A stretch of DNA of 64,000 nt. Origin: Gracilaria gracilis. Its lineage: Eukaryota > Rhodophyta > Florideophyceae > Gracilariales > Gracilariaceae. The DNA is taken from assembly GCA_030374805.1 (NCBI GenBank), contig JARGSG010000127.1, positions 62,001 through 126,000 of the forward strand, written 5' to 3'. Positions 32,330 through 45,110 of the stretch are shown here, in pieces. Position numbers and translations under genes: made by a program. Numbering within the stretch: the first letter of the stretch is position 1; each line of letters begins with the position of its first letter. The notes beneath the pieces were generated by a model. It was given only the letters and a program-made list of their open reading frames with translations, searched no databases and was not told the DNA's origin.

Positions 32330-35046
32330 ATGAGATTGTGGTTGTTGAAGCCTCTCAGAAGCTGCGTGCTCTCACGACCGTGCCTTGCGACGAAGTAAGG
32401 TCGTCTACCGTTCACCATGGTGCATTTCGCAACCTTTGCTTGTCCATTACTTCCGCTACGACGCCAAGACCCGTACGCTTAACCGTGCGCGCAATAAGCA
32501 GAAAAGTGGCTGATATTCGGCACTATCCAGAAGGAACAGACAAGGTGGGAGCGAGAAAGATCCGTGCCGACGAAAAGCGAAAAGCCCACCGCGAGGCTAT
32601 CAGGCAACGCGATATTCCAAAAGGCTATCTTAGTCGCCCTGGAGCAGGAATCTATCCATATGGTTCAGGTGAACGTGGGGATGCCCAGCGTGAAGCAAGA
32701 GCGAACTATATTGGTGGCAAGCCAGGAATTACTGAAGCCCTTTTCCGATACACTAGCTTTCTTTCTGGTGGGGAGTGTGACATGATAATTGATAGATTGC
32801 GGGCTCAGTGGCTTGAAAGAGCTGAATATGAGGTTCTCGGCGAAGCGGTGAGACTCAACCAGGACGTTAGGTTTTTGTACAACAAGCATATCGAGGAGAT
32901 ACGGCTTTGTGATGAAGTGTACTATGCAGACGACCCGATGCCTCGCATTTCAGATCAAGAGTACGATGAACTTGTCCTTCACCTTCTTGAGCTCGAGAGA
33001 TGCTTTCCGGAAATCACTCGCGATGATTCTCCGAGTCAAACAGTTGGACATGGAGCAGCCGCCCGCGCAACAAAGCTTGCTCCCGAAATCGAAGTTGCCG
33101 AAAGGGGTTACGTTGATGCTCAAGACTCATTCTTTGCTACGGTCCCAGTCACTGCAAAGCGCTTCGCACAATGCAGGCATAGCGCTTTTATGTTTTCCTT
33201 GGACAAGGCATACACACATGCAGACTTAACCGCTTTCGTCAACCGAGCGTTAAAGGCCCATTCAGAGATTTCCGCCGAGCTGAAGATTGACGGCGTCGCA
33301 TTATCACTCGAATATCAAAACAGGGAGCTTTGTCGAGCGTTGACGAGGGGGACCGGGAGGGTTGGGGATGACATAATTGAGAACGTTAGAGCATCTCTTG
33401 TAGGAAGAGGAGTTGTAAATAACATTCATGACACCACCGCTCATGACTTTCTGATTGTTCGGGGCGAAGTGTACATTACAAGAGAAGACTTCGATGAAGT
33501 GAATGATTCTCTTGAAAAACGATACAGCAATCCACGAAATGCGGCTGCTGGTGCCCTGAAGCACAAGAATCCTCGTGAAGGGAAGGAAAGACGGCTTCGA
33601 TTCATTGCATATGAGTGCTTAACAAGAAGCCGTAAAGAAGAGAAAGCAGAAGGAGATGGTCGAGTCACTGCAGTCGTACACGAAACTCTTAACACTTTTG
33701 GTAGTCATGCCGAGACGTTGTCCAAGCTATCTGGATGGGGCTTTGGTAACATGCCTAGATGCAAAACTTGTGCTGATATAAGTGAAGCGGAAGCGTTTGC
33801 GATTCAAATTGAAGAAGAAAGACCTCAACTACCCATGGAGGTCGATGGTATTGTTTTCAAGTTTAACGATTCACGAGCGCGTGAAATGGCTGGTCATACA
33901 GCTCGCGCCCCAAGAGGTGCGATCGCATATAAGTTCGCTGCTCAATCCACCAGGGTCACAAGGCTCAATGACGTGGTAATGCAGGTTTCACGAGGTGGCC
34001 TTATCACCCCAGTGGTCATTCTTGAACCTGTAAGGATTGGAGGTGCCTTGATGTCGAGAGCAACTCTTCACAATTTCGATGAAGTTAAGCGGCTGGAGAT
34101 AGCAATTGGGGACATGGTTCGAATAGAAAGAGGTGGTGACGTTATCCCTAAAGTGATTCAAGTTGAGACGCGCCTTGATGATCCAGGCAGAACGGAAGTA
34201 ACTGCCCCTTCTCATTGTCCGTCTTGTGGGGCAGATCTTAAGCATGCTCGAGCCCCAAGAACTGGGGCTACTCTCATTGGATGCACGAATGATGAAAGTT
34301 GTACATCAAAAACCCTTGGGAAGTTGATTTATTTCTGTAGGCGAGAGGCGATGGACATTAGAGGTCTCAGCAAGAAGACAGCCGAGAAGCTTGTAGAGCC
34401 TGGAATCGTTGTCCTTTTGGCGGACTTGTTCAGAGTGACGCTTGATGATTTTCTCAATCTAGACGGTTTTGCGTTCAAGAGCGCTTCGCAGTTGTATGAG
34501 AACATCCAGGAGGCAGCATCGTCTAGAAGCTTTGAAAGACTTGTACTCGGATTAGGACTCCCTGGTGTAGACCGCCTGGTGCGAAGGCCCTTGCTTGGAA
34601 GATAGAATCGCTGTCAAATCTAATTGAAACAGCTGAGAGCGAAGACGCAATGGAAACATTTATGACGATCCCTAACTTTGCCGAAAGAACAGCCGAAGGT
34701 CTTCTTCAACATCTAAAAAAGAAAGCAAACTCTCGATGAACTAAAAGCCATAGAGGTGCTAGTAACGCCGGGCCAGATTGTCGATGACGATCCCGACGAA
34801 CCCGTAGGAGGTACCAGAAATGCTACCATCGCAGACCGCAATTTCGTTTTCACTGGGAAGCTCGTTTCTATCAACCGCCCAGAGGCGATGAAATGGATCC
34901 GAAGGTCTGGAGGATTCATCAAGAGCTCGGTAACACACAAGACGGACTACGTCATTTACGGTTTGGAGCCAGGTCAGAAACTTTTCAAGGCACAGAGAAG
35001 GAACATTCAAATAATTCCGGAAGTTGAGTTCTTCTCTGTGTTTTAA
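32330..35046 (+). pseudogene. ligA: NAD+-dependent DNA ligase (LigA), two frame breaks
   Basis: LigA seals nicks using NAD+. Order: transit-peptide-like N-terminus; Ia domain (YYADDPMPRISDQEYDEL); adenylation domain with the AMP-Lys in AELKIDGVALSLEY (codon 33283), RGTG where RGDG is usual, and EVDGIVFKF; OB fold (VMQVSRGGLITPVVILEP); Cys4 zinc finger (CPSCGADL...C...C); HhH region; BRCT (34756-35043). A 1-bp shift at about 34570 and another in the A6 run at 34715-34720 are needed to join HhH and BRCT. No in-frame ATG precedes residue ~150. An exon at 32330 (MRLWLLKPLRSCVLSRPCLA, then a GTAAGG donor at 32395) would supply a targeting peptide. Eukaryotic nuclear ligases use ATP, so an NAD+ type suggests organellar or bacterial ancestry. 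It converges with the minus-strand genes that follow. Confidence 0.88.
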
Positions 35047-35243
35047 GTGAGTCCTGACTAACAGGACCATCTTTCACTAGAACCAAATGACAGGAATGGT
35101 ACGAAAACAAAAGGGAGGGAATAAAGTGTACTTCAAGTTATCATTTTCGTTCCACAGAACATAGTTACAAATAGGGCAGAACTAAAAGGTTACCCCTGAG
35201 ATGCAACGCATATCATTCTCAGTAGTTAAACCTCGATACAATA

Positions 35244-36897
35244 TCATAGCCTCCTCAGGAGTCTTCTTGAGTGGCTCAGAAAACAATCCGCGATTTCCTG
35301 ACTTTCATGCAATGAGGGATAGTGGGGTGCGGTGTATTTGGGGAACTTAACACGCGCTTCTTTGTATGCTACCTGAAACCTGGCTGTAACGTTGACCTTG
35401 GTTCCATCTGCAGTAGACAACACACTCTTCACTTGCACATTCGAAATGCTCAACGATGTGTGACCTCTCAAAGCGCATATGGACTGATGCATTATGCTCC
35501 CATAGAGCACCGCAGGGTCAGATATAGTGATAGAATCCGCTGAGACAACTCGAAGCTTGTCATCTGCAACTTCGAAAGCCCTGGCAACGCATACTAATGC
35601 CATTCGGTGCATCGAACTTAAAATCATGACTTCCTTCAACGTTAGCAGCCAAAACATACTTTGTAGAATGATTCTTAGACTGCTGCGATACAACAACGTT
35701 TTGCTGCTCTCGTCTGTTACATGGATTGGAGACATCTTTAACTGCCCTATCCAAACACTTCGAAGTCGACCCAACAAGTTTCTGAAGTTTCTTGGTGGAT
35801 ATATTTAGGGGCTCCTGCTTCTCCGTTGAAAACAGCACAACGACTATCGGGCCGAAAGACCTAACTCGCTTTCGTCCGCCAGTTGGTTCAGTTTCCCGTA
35901 CATCGATTAGTACGTACATACTTCTCTCTTCTACGAATGAGAGCTTCCCAGTTACCCTCAACATCACATTCTTCTCCACGAGTTTCGAAGCGGATATGCC
36001 AGTAATTCCAGCAACAACGCATTCACATCCCGAGTGATGACGAGCTACGTCACCCGCAAACAAGCAGACTGCGTCTAATAGACCTTCAAATCCGAAAGAG
36101 TCAAAATCGACTAGCACTCCCTCCATGATATCTAAATACAGGTGATGCACGGGTGCAGATTCATACGACTCTTGCGAGTGTGTGAATAACAAGCTTTGAC
36201 CGATGGAATTAGTACTGGTATCTGGTCGTTCGCTATCATCAGAGAAACGATGTGACTGAGCATTCGCTTCGAATTCAGATCGTTCTTGCTCCTCTACTGA
36301 ATCCTGTTTCAAAGCGCTGAAGCTTTCGCTGTCAATCTTCGGTCGTGCTTCGGCAAGATGCTGCACCTGCGATTCGAGAGTAGTAGTATACAAGTTTGCT
36401 TCAAGTTGGGCTCGAACTTGCTCATCCTCGCGTGGGGCAGTAAGAAGAGAAGACCTTGCCTCGTCACTGTATCGTAGGAAAGAATCTGAAGGAGCAAAGT
36501 CGTTCATTCGTGGTCCGGCGCAGAAAACCTGTTCGGCAAAGGTGTCGCGCTTCGAAATCCACTTCATACTGTTGATCACTGCCTTTCTTTTGTTACTACT
36601 CCATCCCATGTCAGCCTCGCTGCATGAATGAATTGGGCGCTCACACCCTTGGACTCTCGTACTAATCACAGTTTCCGGTGATTGCCTCGTCGCACTCGCA
36701 AGTTCTTGTGTCTCCTTGTCCATAGGAATTGTGGTTGCGGAAGTATCCTGAACACTTAATGAAGATCCATAAAACTCTTCCATTTGGGGCGGGGAATGAT
36801 CATCAATTTGGTCGCTGCTACACTTCTCTGGGTACTCGTACGAACTCTTCATCGGAAACCTCCTCTCGAGGTTCCTGTATACTATGAGGTATGGCAC
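35244..36897 (-). pseudogene. Hotdog-fold acyl-CoA thioesterase-like ORF with long disordered N-terminus
   Basis: The 445-residue frame from 36897 overlaps the end of the DnaE frame. Residues 1-250 are Ser/Glu-rich and look disordered. Around residues 275-370 (about 36070-35790) the pattern GFEGLLDAVCLFAGDVARHH...VVAGITGISASKLVEKNVML...TGKLSFVEERSMYV resembles acyl-CoA thioesterase hotdog domains. After a frame change near 35650, a second region (to 35244) with VNVTARFQVAYKEARVKFP could be another half. It may be a separate gene, or originally a C-terminal extension of DnaE, because its frame picks up exactly where DnaE ends and no promoter is obvious. Thioesterase call tentative. Confidence 0.42.
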
Positions 36898-39800
36898 TCT
36901 CTGCAGTTGTAGCTCTATGTTGACGCATAGTGTTCATCTCATTCCGATCATCCACATCATCGAAACTTAGCATGAAACTGCCAGTAATATCTGCTAAATT
37001 ATCGGACACCGAGATCTCCACACATTCCGCCCCTGTTCCTCTTTGCAGCTCAGCGACAAGTGCTTCGCTTTTCGATGGGAATCGAAATTCGTTCCCAACA
37101 TTTGTTGTCGATACTGTGTTACCATCTTCATCAAGAAAGCGAAGCAGAAGGGGCACGCGATTCTTTTCGTGCAGGGGTTTAGATTTAATCCATCTTCGCC
37201 TTTTGGTATGAATGTCATTTATATCCTCTCCACGATATCTTTCTCCTAGAACATCTTTGGCAATGCTCCTGAGAACATCTAAACGTTCAGCTTTCGATCG
37301 CGTCGAACTATGTCTCGCTGTTACGACGATGGCTCGGACGTCCTCAACTCGTTGTACGTCATCAACGATCACTTGAACTGTACCAGACGATTCTCTGTCT
37401 ATTTTCTCCCATACAACCACTCTGGCATCTTCTTGAACTACATGTTGTGCATCTGATTCACCGCTGTCCGCCTCTGGGTTGCTCAAGTCCTCCGTACTCA
37501 AAGAGCGGTGTATCGTTTGTTCGACCAATTCGTATTGGCCCGGAAACACAACCCCAGCCACACGACTTGTCGAATCTTCAATCATCCATCTAGCCATTTT
37601 CTTTCCCTTTGCAGTTGTCACCTTCTTTAGTTCAGTCACACCAAGACGAGATCATAACCTGGGCGCCATTTGGAAGAGTAGGAGCGGTTGACTCCGGCCT
37701 CTCCGATCCGCTTAACTCATAACTAGTGTCGGCCACTTCTCCGACAACGAAATCGACTCGTTTACATCCAAGAAACTTCGCAACTTCCTTTAGGTCCTCA
37801 AGGGGGTGACCTGAGGCGCAGAATCCTATGGATGCCTTCTCCCCAGAAAGACGTTCAAGATCAGTAAAATCTGGGCGTTCCTCGCTAGCACGGGCCAACT
37901 CAATTGTTGCCTCTTCCCATGCCGTTCTTTGCAGCTCGGTTAGCTTTTCTATATCCTCCCGTACTGTGTCCTTGCTCTCCCACCTTTTCTTCTTGTCACG
38001 TAGTTTGCGCCGCAATGTCAACAAAACTTCGAACTCCTCAAGCAGAACCCTGCGATTTGAATGAAGCTCATCAAATGCTCCAGCTTGAATGAGAGCGGCG
38101 ATTGCTCTCTTGTTCAGTACTCGCAAGTCAACACGGTTAATCAAGTCCACGATGCTTCTGAATGGCCCCCTTGTATCTCGCTCGTTAATAAGGGCTTGAC
38201 TTACTGACGAACCTACTGTTTTTACAGCTTCAAAACCGAAGCGTACCACACTTGTACCATCTTGGCGATGAACAGTGAAGCCAAGCCCTGAGGTGTTCAC
38301 AGATGGAGGAATAATGCGAACTCCCAGCAGCCTTGCATCGGCCAAGTAACGGACTAGCTTCTCGGACTTTTGCATGTTGGATGTCAAGAGGCTCGCAGAA
38401 TATTCAACAGGATAATTTGCTTTCAGAAAGGCTGTTTGATATGTCAAGTAAGCGTACGCGGTAGAATGGGATTTGTTAAAGCAGTATTCGGCAAACTTCA
38501 CCATCATATCAAACAACTTCTCAGATACGCCTTCTGAGATCCCCCTCTCACCTGCGCCCTTTACGAACCTCGGGCGTTCTTTCTCCATGTCCTTCAGCCT
38601 TTTTTTTCCATGGCTCGACGTAGAATGTCCGCTTGACCCAAGCTGTAACCGGCAAGATCTCGAGCGATACGCATGATCTGTTTTTGGTACACCATGATGC
38701 CATACGTCTCCTGAAGTATGGGCTCCAGAAGCGGGTGGTCGTATTCAATAGGTTCCAACCCATGCTTTCGACCAATAAACTTTGGAATCAAACCAGCATC
38801 TAGCGGAACAGGTCTGTATAAGGCAAGAATCGAAGATATATCTTCCAGCGATGTAGGTCTAAGCTCTCTAACAATGCTCCGCATACCAGAGGATGCATCT
38901 AATTGAAAGATACCATCCAATTCTCCTTCTGATAGTAATCTGTACGTACTTTCATCGTCGAGAGGAAGCGCATCAACAGAAAAGTCAAGATCCTGATCAA
39001 TGCCTTGTTCCCGCCTCCCTTGATTGATAAATTCCAAGGCCTTCTCTATCACGGTTAAGTTCTTTAAGCCCAGAAAGTCCATCTTTAGCAAACCAACAGA
39101 CTTGACATCTTCCATCGCATATTGCGTAATGGTTTCTCCATGTTTTGCTTTGGTTAATGGAACTATGTCTGTCAAAAGATTCGCAGATATCACGACACCC
39201 GCCGCGTGAATGCCAAATATTTTGTTTGTTCCTTCGATGCGCTGCGCTTTATCCAGCCATTCTCGATACTCTGGATGGCTTTCTACAGCTTTCTTGAAGT
39301 CCTTACTTGATGGTTTCCTCGAGAGTAAGTTCTTCAAGGTCGCCGGCTTCCCACGACTGACTGGGATGAGTTTGGCCAACCGGTCTGCTTCCCCGTATGG
39401 CACAATATGTACTCGAGCAACATCTTTCAGTACTGCCTTGCTCGTCAGCCGATTGAAAGTAATAATTTGCGCAACGCGGCTCTGACCATATCGTTCAGTT
39501 ACGTACGCAATGACTTTTTCTCTTCCGCCTACAGAAAAGTCGATGTGAATGTCCGGCATACTCTTTCGTTCAATATTGATAAACCGCTCGAAGAGGAAGT
39601 TAAACGGAATCGGGTCCACATCAGTTATACGTAGGGAAAATGCAACAAGCGACCCGGCTGCAGACCCTCTTCCAGGTCCACCAGGGATGTTATGAGTCCT
39701 GGCAAACTGAATGTAGTCCCATACTACCAGAAAGTACGATGAGAAACCCATGCGCCGAACCATATCCAGTTCCAGGTCCAGACGTTCAATGTAAGTTCGC

Positions 39801-40960
39801 TCTGAGCCTGAAGGGATCAAACCCGATTAGGTTTCTTGCCTTCAATCGCTCTTGTAGTCCCCAGCCGAGCAACATGGGCACAAGTAATCATCATGAGAGC
39901 TGCCAAACTTCTTTGGTATTGGAAAATCTGGGATTCTAGTAAGCGCCGAATAAGTTGTATGACTCAACTTTGTCTGCCACCCGAAGAGTATTGTACAGAG
40001 CTTCGTCAACTGCGTTCAGTGGTAAATGATCCACAATGCATTGGCGCATCTCATCAAAAAACTTGAAGAACTCGGTTCCGGAATAGCGAAGACGGTTTTC
40101 ATCCGGATAATTGTTTCCCCTGTTTGAATGCATATTAGAGCGTCATGAGCCTCAGCGTCGAGGCAACTGGTGAAATGACTGTCATTGGTAGCAATAACCT
40201 TAATTGACAACTCTTTAGATAACTGTATCATTACAGGGTTAACTTTCTTATCCTCCTCACTCCCGTGATCCTGTATTTCGAGGTAGAAGTCGTCTCCAAA
40301 CACATCACGAAACCAGCTGGCTATGGTTCGAGCTGAATCAATGTCATCATTAAGGATGGCTTGGGCTATCTCTCCTCCAAGACAGGCACTGGAGACGATA
40401 AGACCTTCACGATACTGATATAATTGGGCCTTATTTATACACGGTCTTGCAAAGATGCCCTTTCCCACCACACCTTCAAGATGGGCTAGGGTGGTAAGCT
40501 TGACCAAGTTTCTGTACCCATATCATTCTTCGCCAAAACAATAAGATGGTACCGCTTGGGACCTTTTCCATTGGGTTGACCATCCGGAATATCGTTGACA
40601 ATGTACATCTCATTACCGATAATTGGCTTCTATCGGCGCATGCCCGTACAAGTTGAACGGCACCGTACAAGGACACCATGATCTGTCAAGGCTAACGCAG
40701 GACATCCAATTCTGCGGCCCTCGCCACAAGCGTTGGTAATTGGCTCGCACCATCTAGTAGCGAATAGTCTGAATGTACATGAAGCGGAACATACTGGTTA
40801 GCAGGTAGAACACCAATGCTGACAGATTCGGCCGAGGCTGAAGTCCTGCAACAATTGTTTTGCGCGGAAAGCGGACAACACGCGGCTCACAGTGCGAAGC
40901 AGATGAAGAGCGGGGGGTCAGAGGCAGAGGCGCCAGAAATGCTAAGCAGCGCAAGCCCAT
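36818..40960 (-). pseudogene. dnaE: DNA polymerase III alpha subunit (DnaE), multiply frameshifted
   Basis: Replicative C-family polymerase. From an ATG at 40960 there is a transit-like start (MGLRCLAFLAPLPLTPRSSS), then the PHP domain ([33 protein letters not shown]), palm ([14 protein letters not shown]), fingers ([49 protein letters not shown]), tandem HhH, and an OB fold near 37640-37480. The phrase [23 protein letters not shown] is typical of cyanobacterial DnaE as I know it. At least nine small frame breaks occur (about 40860, 40705, 40675, 40510, 40110, 39940, 39840, the A8 run at 38600-38607, 37640). The catalytic PDIDIDF motif reads PDIHIDF (39545-39547), and RPGPLD reads RPVPLD. No plant or red-algal plastid is known to me to use DnaE; those use POP. 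Confidence 0.85.
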
Positions 40961-41784
40961 TGGAGCAGAAGTGAAACACAGTCCACAACGATGGCAGTAT
41001 CGATGTGAACTCTCCCAGCTTCCCGACCCGGACTCGGAATACTGGGGAAAAGTCAGAAGTGGGTCTGGCCCGTTCTGAAATGAGTCGGGGAGCTCGCGGT
41101 GTGTAATACACACAGTGTATCTATCTATTTGACCTTGCGGTTTCACTACGAAACGGTAAATCACGCTAGATCTTGCCGCACAGGCAGTGGCGGCAGTACG
41201 TGTAGAAGATTTGGCCTCAGATATTTGGCCTGTCGTTTTTGAATGCAATGTGAATGGCACATCGGCTGCTGTCCCCCACCGCCGGGAAAGTTCTATATAC
41301 CTTGTGTCCAGACGTTCTAGCTCTCACTCCAAGCTTGGTATCATCTGGAACTTCCAGTGGGGTGCAAACCAAGCCTCGGCTTCAGCTATCATGGGCCTCT
41401 GCTTCAACTCCCGCCTCATCCAGTCGCCCAGTGTCGCCGAGCCACGGCCAGGGAAGTACACCGCCGATTTCCTCAAGGCCGTGCTCGGGGCGTCCGGTCG
41501 TAGTGAAACTGAAATACCTCGGTTGAGTACCGCGGAATCCTCGCTTGTTTGGATGGCTACATGAATATAGCACTGGAACAGACGGAAAGAGTATGTGAAT
41601 GGAGATCTTAAGAACACGTTCGGCGATGCCTTTATTCGCGGTAACAATGTCATGTATATATCGGCCACGAAGTCATGAACACACTAATACGTGAAGACCG
41701 TGCAAACGTCTATCGTAAGACGTGACGGACATCTTTGCACGTGGAGGCCGGGATTAGAACTTGTGGAATCTCCATTCCCACCAT
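40961..41784. other. Intergenic between DnaE and MutS2, nothing assigned
   Basis: Both flanking genes point left. Short frames on either strand have no motifs. It should hold the DnaE promoter; no clear TATA seen. Confidence 0.4.
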
Positions 41785-44669
41785 TTATTGAAGAAACGCT
41801 ACAGTAACCCCCGTACCCCCGTCGTCCTGCTCCGCGTATGATATTCTTTCAACTAGTTCATGTTTTGACAAAAACTCTCTGATTGCATCTCTGAGTCGAC
41901 CAGTTCCATGTCCGTGTATTACCCATAAAGTCCCCATCGCGAGCGCCTTACTTATTGCCCTGTCGACAATAGGCTCGGCCGAATCCACCCTCTGCTCTCT
42001 GATCTCAATCGTGTTGGCAGCCGTACGAACTCTGAGTTGCTTCTTGGAAGTTCCGCTTCCACGGCTCCGTTTAGAAGTCATGCTGGAACGCTCAACCTTT
42101 CTGGCGTTCACCGAGACGATTTCTTCGACCTTCACTTTTGCCCTCATAGCTCCTATCGCTACCATCAGTTCCTTCTTGCTGAGCTTTTGCACCACCTCGA
42201 CTTCATTTGCACTTATCCCTTGGAACAGTCACTCTGTCACCTTCGTTAATATCCTCAACGTTGATTCGCCCTGTTCGCACGACTTGAGGCGAAGAAATTT
42301 CGGCACCAGGGAACTTTCATCTTCCCCAACTTTTCCGTGGCACGCCCTGCAGCTTGTGCCGAGCCACCACCCTTTTGCATGTTTCTAATAACTTTGGCTA
42401 TTTGTTTCTTTGCTTGCTTCACCTCCATATCCATTGCACTCTTCTGCTCCTTTCTCAACTGCGCTTCATTCTCCCGTAGTCGATCGAGACGGCTCTCCAA
42501 CTCAGAGCGCATTGCACTCGCTTCCCTTAACACACGTTCGGAATCTTCGCGTGCAGTTTCAGCGGCATTCTTATCACGCTCAAGACTGGATATCATCTTT
42601 TCGATGTCTACTCTTGTGCTTTGACCGTTCTCGCCATCCGCTCCGTTCAATAGAAAGTGCGCCTCCTCAATGACGGCGAGATCCAATCCGAGTCGCTCCG
42701 CAATCGCCAGAGCATTTGACCGACCTGGTATCCCCCAGATCAACCGGTATGTCGGCACCATATTGACATCATCGAATTCGACGCTGGCATTCTCGAAGAA
42801 ACGGGCAGAGCTGTCCTTCGAGTATTTCAAAGTCTTAAGCTCACCGTGATGCGTGGTAGCAAAAGTTAGTGCAGCTCGATTCCCGACGTCCAGCATGTCT
42901 AAGAATGGGACATTCCCAGCGCAGCGCCTTCAGCCGGATCCTGTTGATGCACAAAGAAAACAGTCGTAAACAAGTCAGGAGTTAGTCACGGGTACTCTTA
43001 TCAATCTGCATATCAGCCTTGTCTTACACGAACGAGGTGGTACATACCGTTCCAGATCCAATCTCATCCAAAAAACTAACGACTGTGGTGTGCTAGAGGC
43101 CAGAATGCGCTTGATTCTCTCAACATGTCCCGAGAATGTAGACAGAGACTGTACCAGCGATTGATCGTCGCCAATGTCCGGAAGCACGTTATCGAAGTAC
43201 GGAATGCGCGTACAAAGCTGATCATCATCGTCACCACCTTTCTGCAACTCGCCTGGTACAAACATACCTGCCTTCGCTATGAGTACCGACACTCCAAGAG
43301 TCTTCAACGCCAGCGTGTTTCCACCGGTGTTTGGTCCAGTGACACAGACGCAGCGAACATGGCCGGAGAGTTGATAATTTGAGGGGACAAACTCCCGCTT
43401 GCACAGCAATTCTTCGCTTTGTGCGGTTTGTGAGGAAGGGTTTTGCTGCTCCGTAGACTGAGTGCGCGTCATGGCGCTCCACGAGAGCAATGGATGTCGC
43501 ACGCGCAACAAGCGCAGAGGTTTGATATTATCAAACTGCACGTCGACAGCACCGAGTTGATGTGAAGCGCTGGCCTTGGCGGTGGCGACAACCAGCTCGC
43601 AGATCACGTCACACAAGTGCGATACATTGTGGCGCAAGGCAGCAACCAAGTCACTCAACTCTCTCAGCACCTTGTTAATTCTGGCGCGCTCCTTCGCAGC
43701 CAGCATGCGCAAGCGGTCGTTGAGCGGGCGCACAGCAGCCGGCTCCAAGTACGTGGTGCCGCCCGAAACGCTGACGTCATGCACGACGGCGCGTTTGACG
43801 ATGGCCTTTCTCGTCGTCTTGACCGGGATGACGAAGCGGTCGTAACGCATGTTGATGACGCGCTCCTGCATAGCGTCGGCATGACTGGCCATGATTCGGT
43901 TCAGTCGCGCATTGATATCGGAGGTGGTGGCGCGAATGTCGGCGCGAATGTTGCTCAAAGGGGTGTCAAAGGTATCGACGACCTGCGAAAAGTCATCAAT
44001 CAACTGGTTGATCTTCGTCTCCACGTGCGGATATGTCCTGACATCAGTGACAAGCTCCTTGAGCACCGACAAGCGTTCATCCTGTTCGGCGTCAATAAAG
44101 CGGCGTACTCTCCGTGCGGCGGCCAAGGTATCAGCAACCGCGTCTCAGCTCCGCGGCGGTGAGCAGCACGCCCTTCTCCGCCTGCAGCAAATAGCTGGTG
44201 CAGGTCGCGCACGCCGCGAAAGTCAAGCGGTCTTCATTAGCGTGAAGTACAGGTAATGAACGGCCCTGGTGAGCGCCAACAAGCGCTCACTACCCTCCCT
44301 CGACGGCGGGATGTGCATGCCACGCTCGCGTAGCAAATGCGCGCGCGCCAGCTCCGTCGCCGCGTGCCGGCCCACGTGCGCCGACACAGCTGGCCAGTCC
44401 AGCAGGCGCAGCGTCTCCTCCAACACCGGCGGGGTCGTCGGGCGTCGCGGTCTGGCTCGAGCGCTCGTGCTCGCGCGGCAGCGACGCCGGCACGGCCGGC
44501 CACGGCCGACGTTGACGCCGAAGCCGACGCCGACAGCAGCAGCAGCCTGCGCAGCGGTGTAATCGGCGGCGGCGCGCGGCGACGCGCGGCGTGCAGCGGG
44601 CGTGTGGCGCGGGGCGTACGCGACGCGCGGCCATAGCGCGAGCGGCGCGGCGAAGGTCGGCGCGCCCAT
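41785..44669 (-). pseudogene. mutS2: MutS2 (plastid/bacterial type) with intron, Walker A Lys changed to Asn
   Basis: MutS2 proteins suppress recombination or rescue ribosomes; plant homologues are organellar. Order from ATG 44669: a long Ala/Arg-rich targeting-like region, domain start VSAHVGRHAATELA, core helices (AAARRVRRFIDAE; RFVIPVKTTRKA; GGTTYLEPAAVRPLN), Walker A, LDEIGSGT Walker B, coiled coil, and a C-terminal Smr nuclease domain (LWVIHGHGTGRLRDAIREFL) ending at 41785. Walker A reads GPNTGGNT (codon 43317-43319) instead of GGKT. Walker B is in frame only if the T6 run (plus-strand A6, 43070-43075) is one longer. Other frame changes lie near 44125, 42915 and 42215. Divergent from the L2 gene with about 440 bp between. 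Confidence 0.87.
42941..43047 (-). other. Spliceosomal intron in MutS2
   Basis: Reading on the minus strand, the Walker B phrase LDEIGSGT is followed by GTATGT, and after 107 nt ending in CATCAACAG the phrase DPAEGAALG follows. Removal restores the conserved LDEIGSGTDPxEGAAL. This is the clearest evidence in the window that the DNA is nuclear eukaryotic. Confidence 0.88.
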
Positions 44670-45110
44670 GGGCAGTGCAAGCGACGCAGGGGAGAGATGC
44701 GCGACGCGGCTGCTCGCAGCTGGGCGCGCCAGCTGAGCGCGCGCGCTGCAGCCGGGGCGGCGGAGGTATAGAGTTTACCAACGGTACCTGCGCGTTGCGC
44801 CGTGGCGGCTCGTGGCATTGGCGTCGTTTGGATGCCTCGGCCACATGCCGCGCCGCTTGGCGCTGGCAAACGGCGCGCGTCAAGTGCGCCCTTCTTATAT
44901 ATACGTGGACAAGGAAGGAGGGCGCGTCCCACGGCGCGCCACCGAATTGTCGTGATCCGAATCGAACATGATGGTTGACCATGACTCGATGAATGCGATT
45001 GCGCTTGGCGCCGCCGATCCGGCGACCATCCGCCTCGCGCTTCTCAGCTGGTCGCTCGCGCGCGCCGTTCGCCCCCACGCGCACGCGCACGCGCACAGCG
45101 CCGCGTCCGC
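44670..45110. promoter_or_regulatory. Divergent promoter region MutS2 / mitochondrial L2
   Basis: About 440 bp between two divergent genes for bacterial-type proteins. TATATATA lies at 44896-44903. The left part is very GC-rich. Long antisense frames across it come from base composition. Confidence 0.4.
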
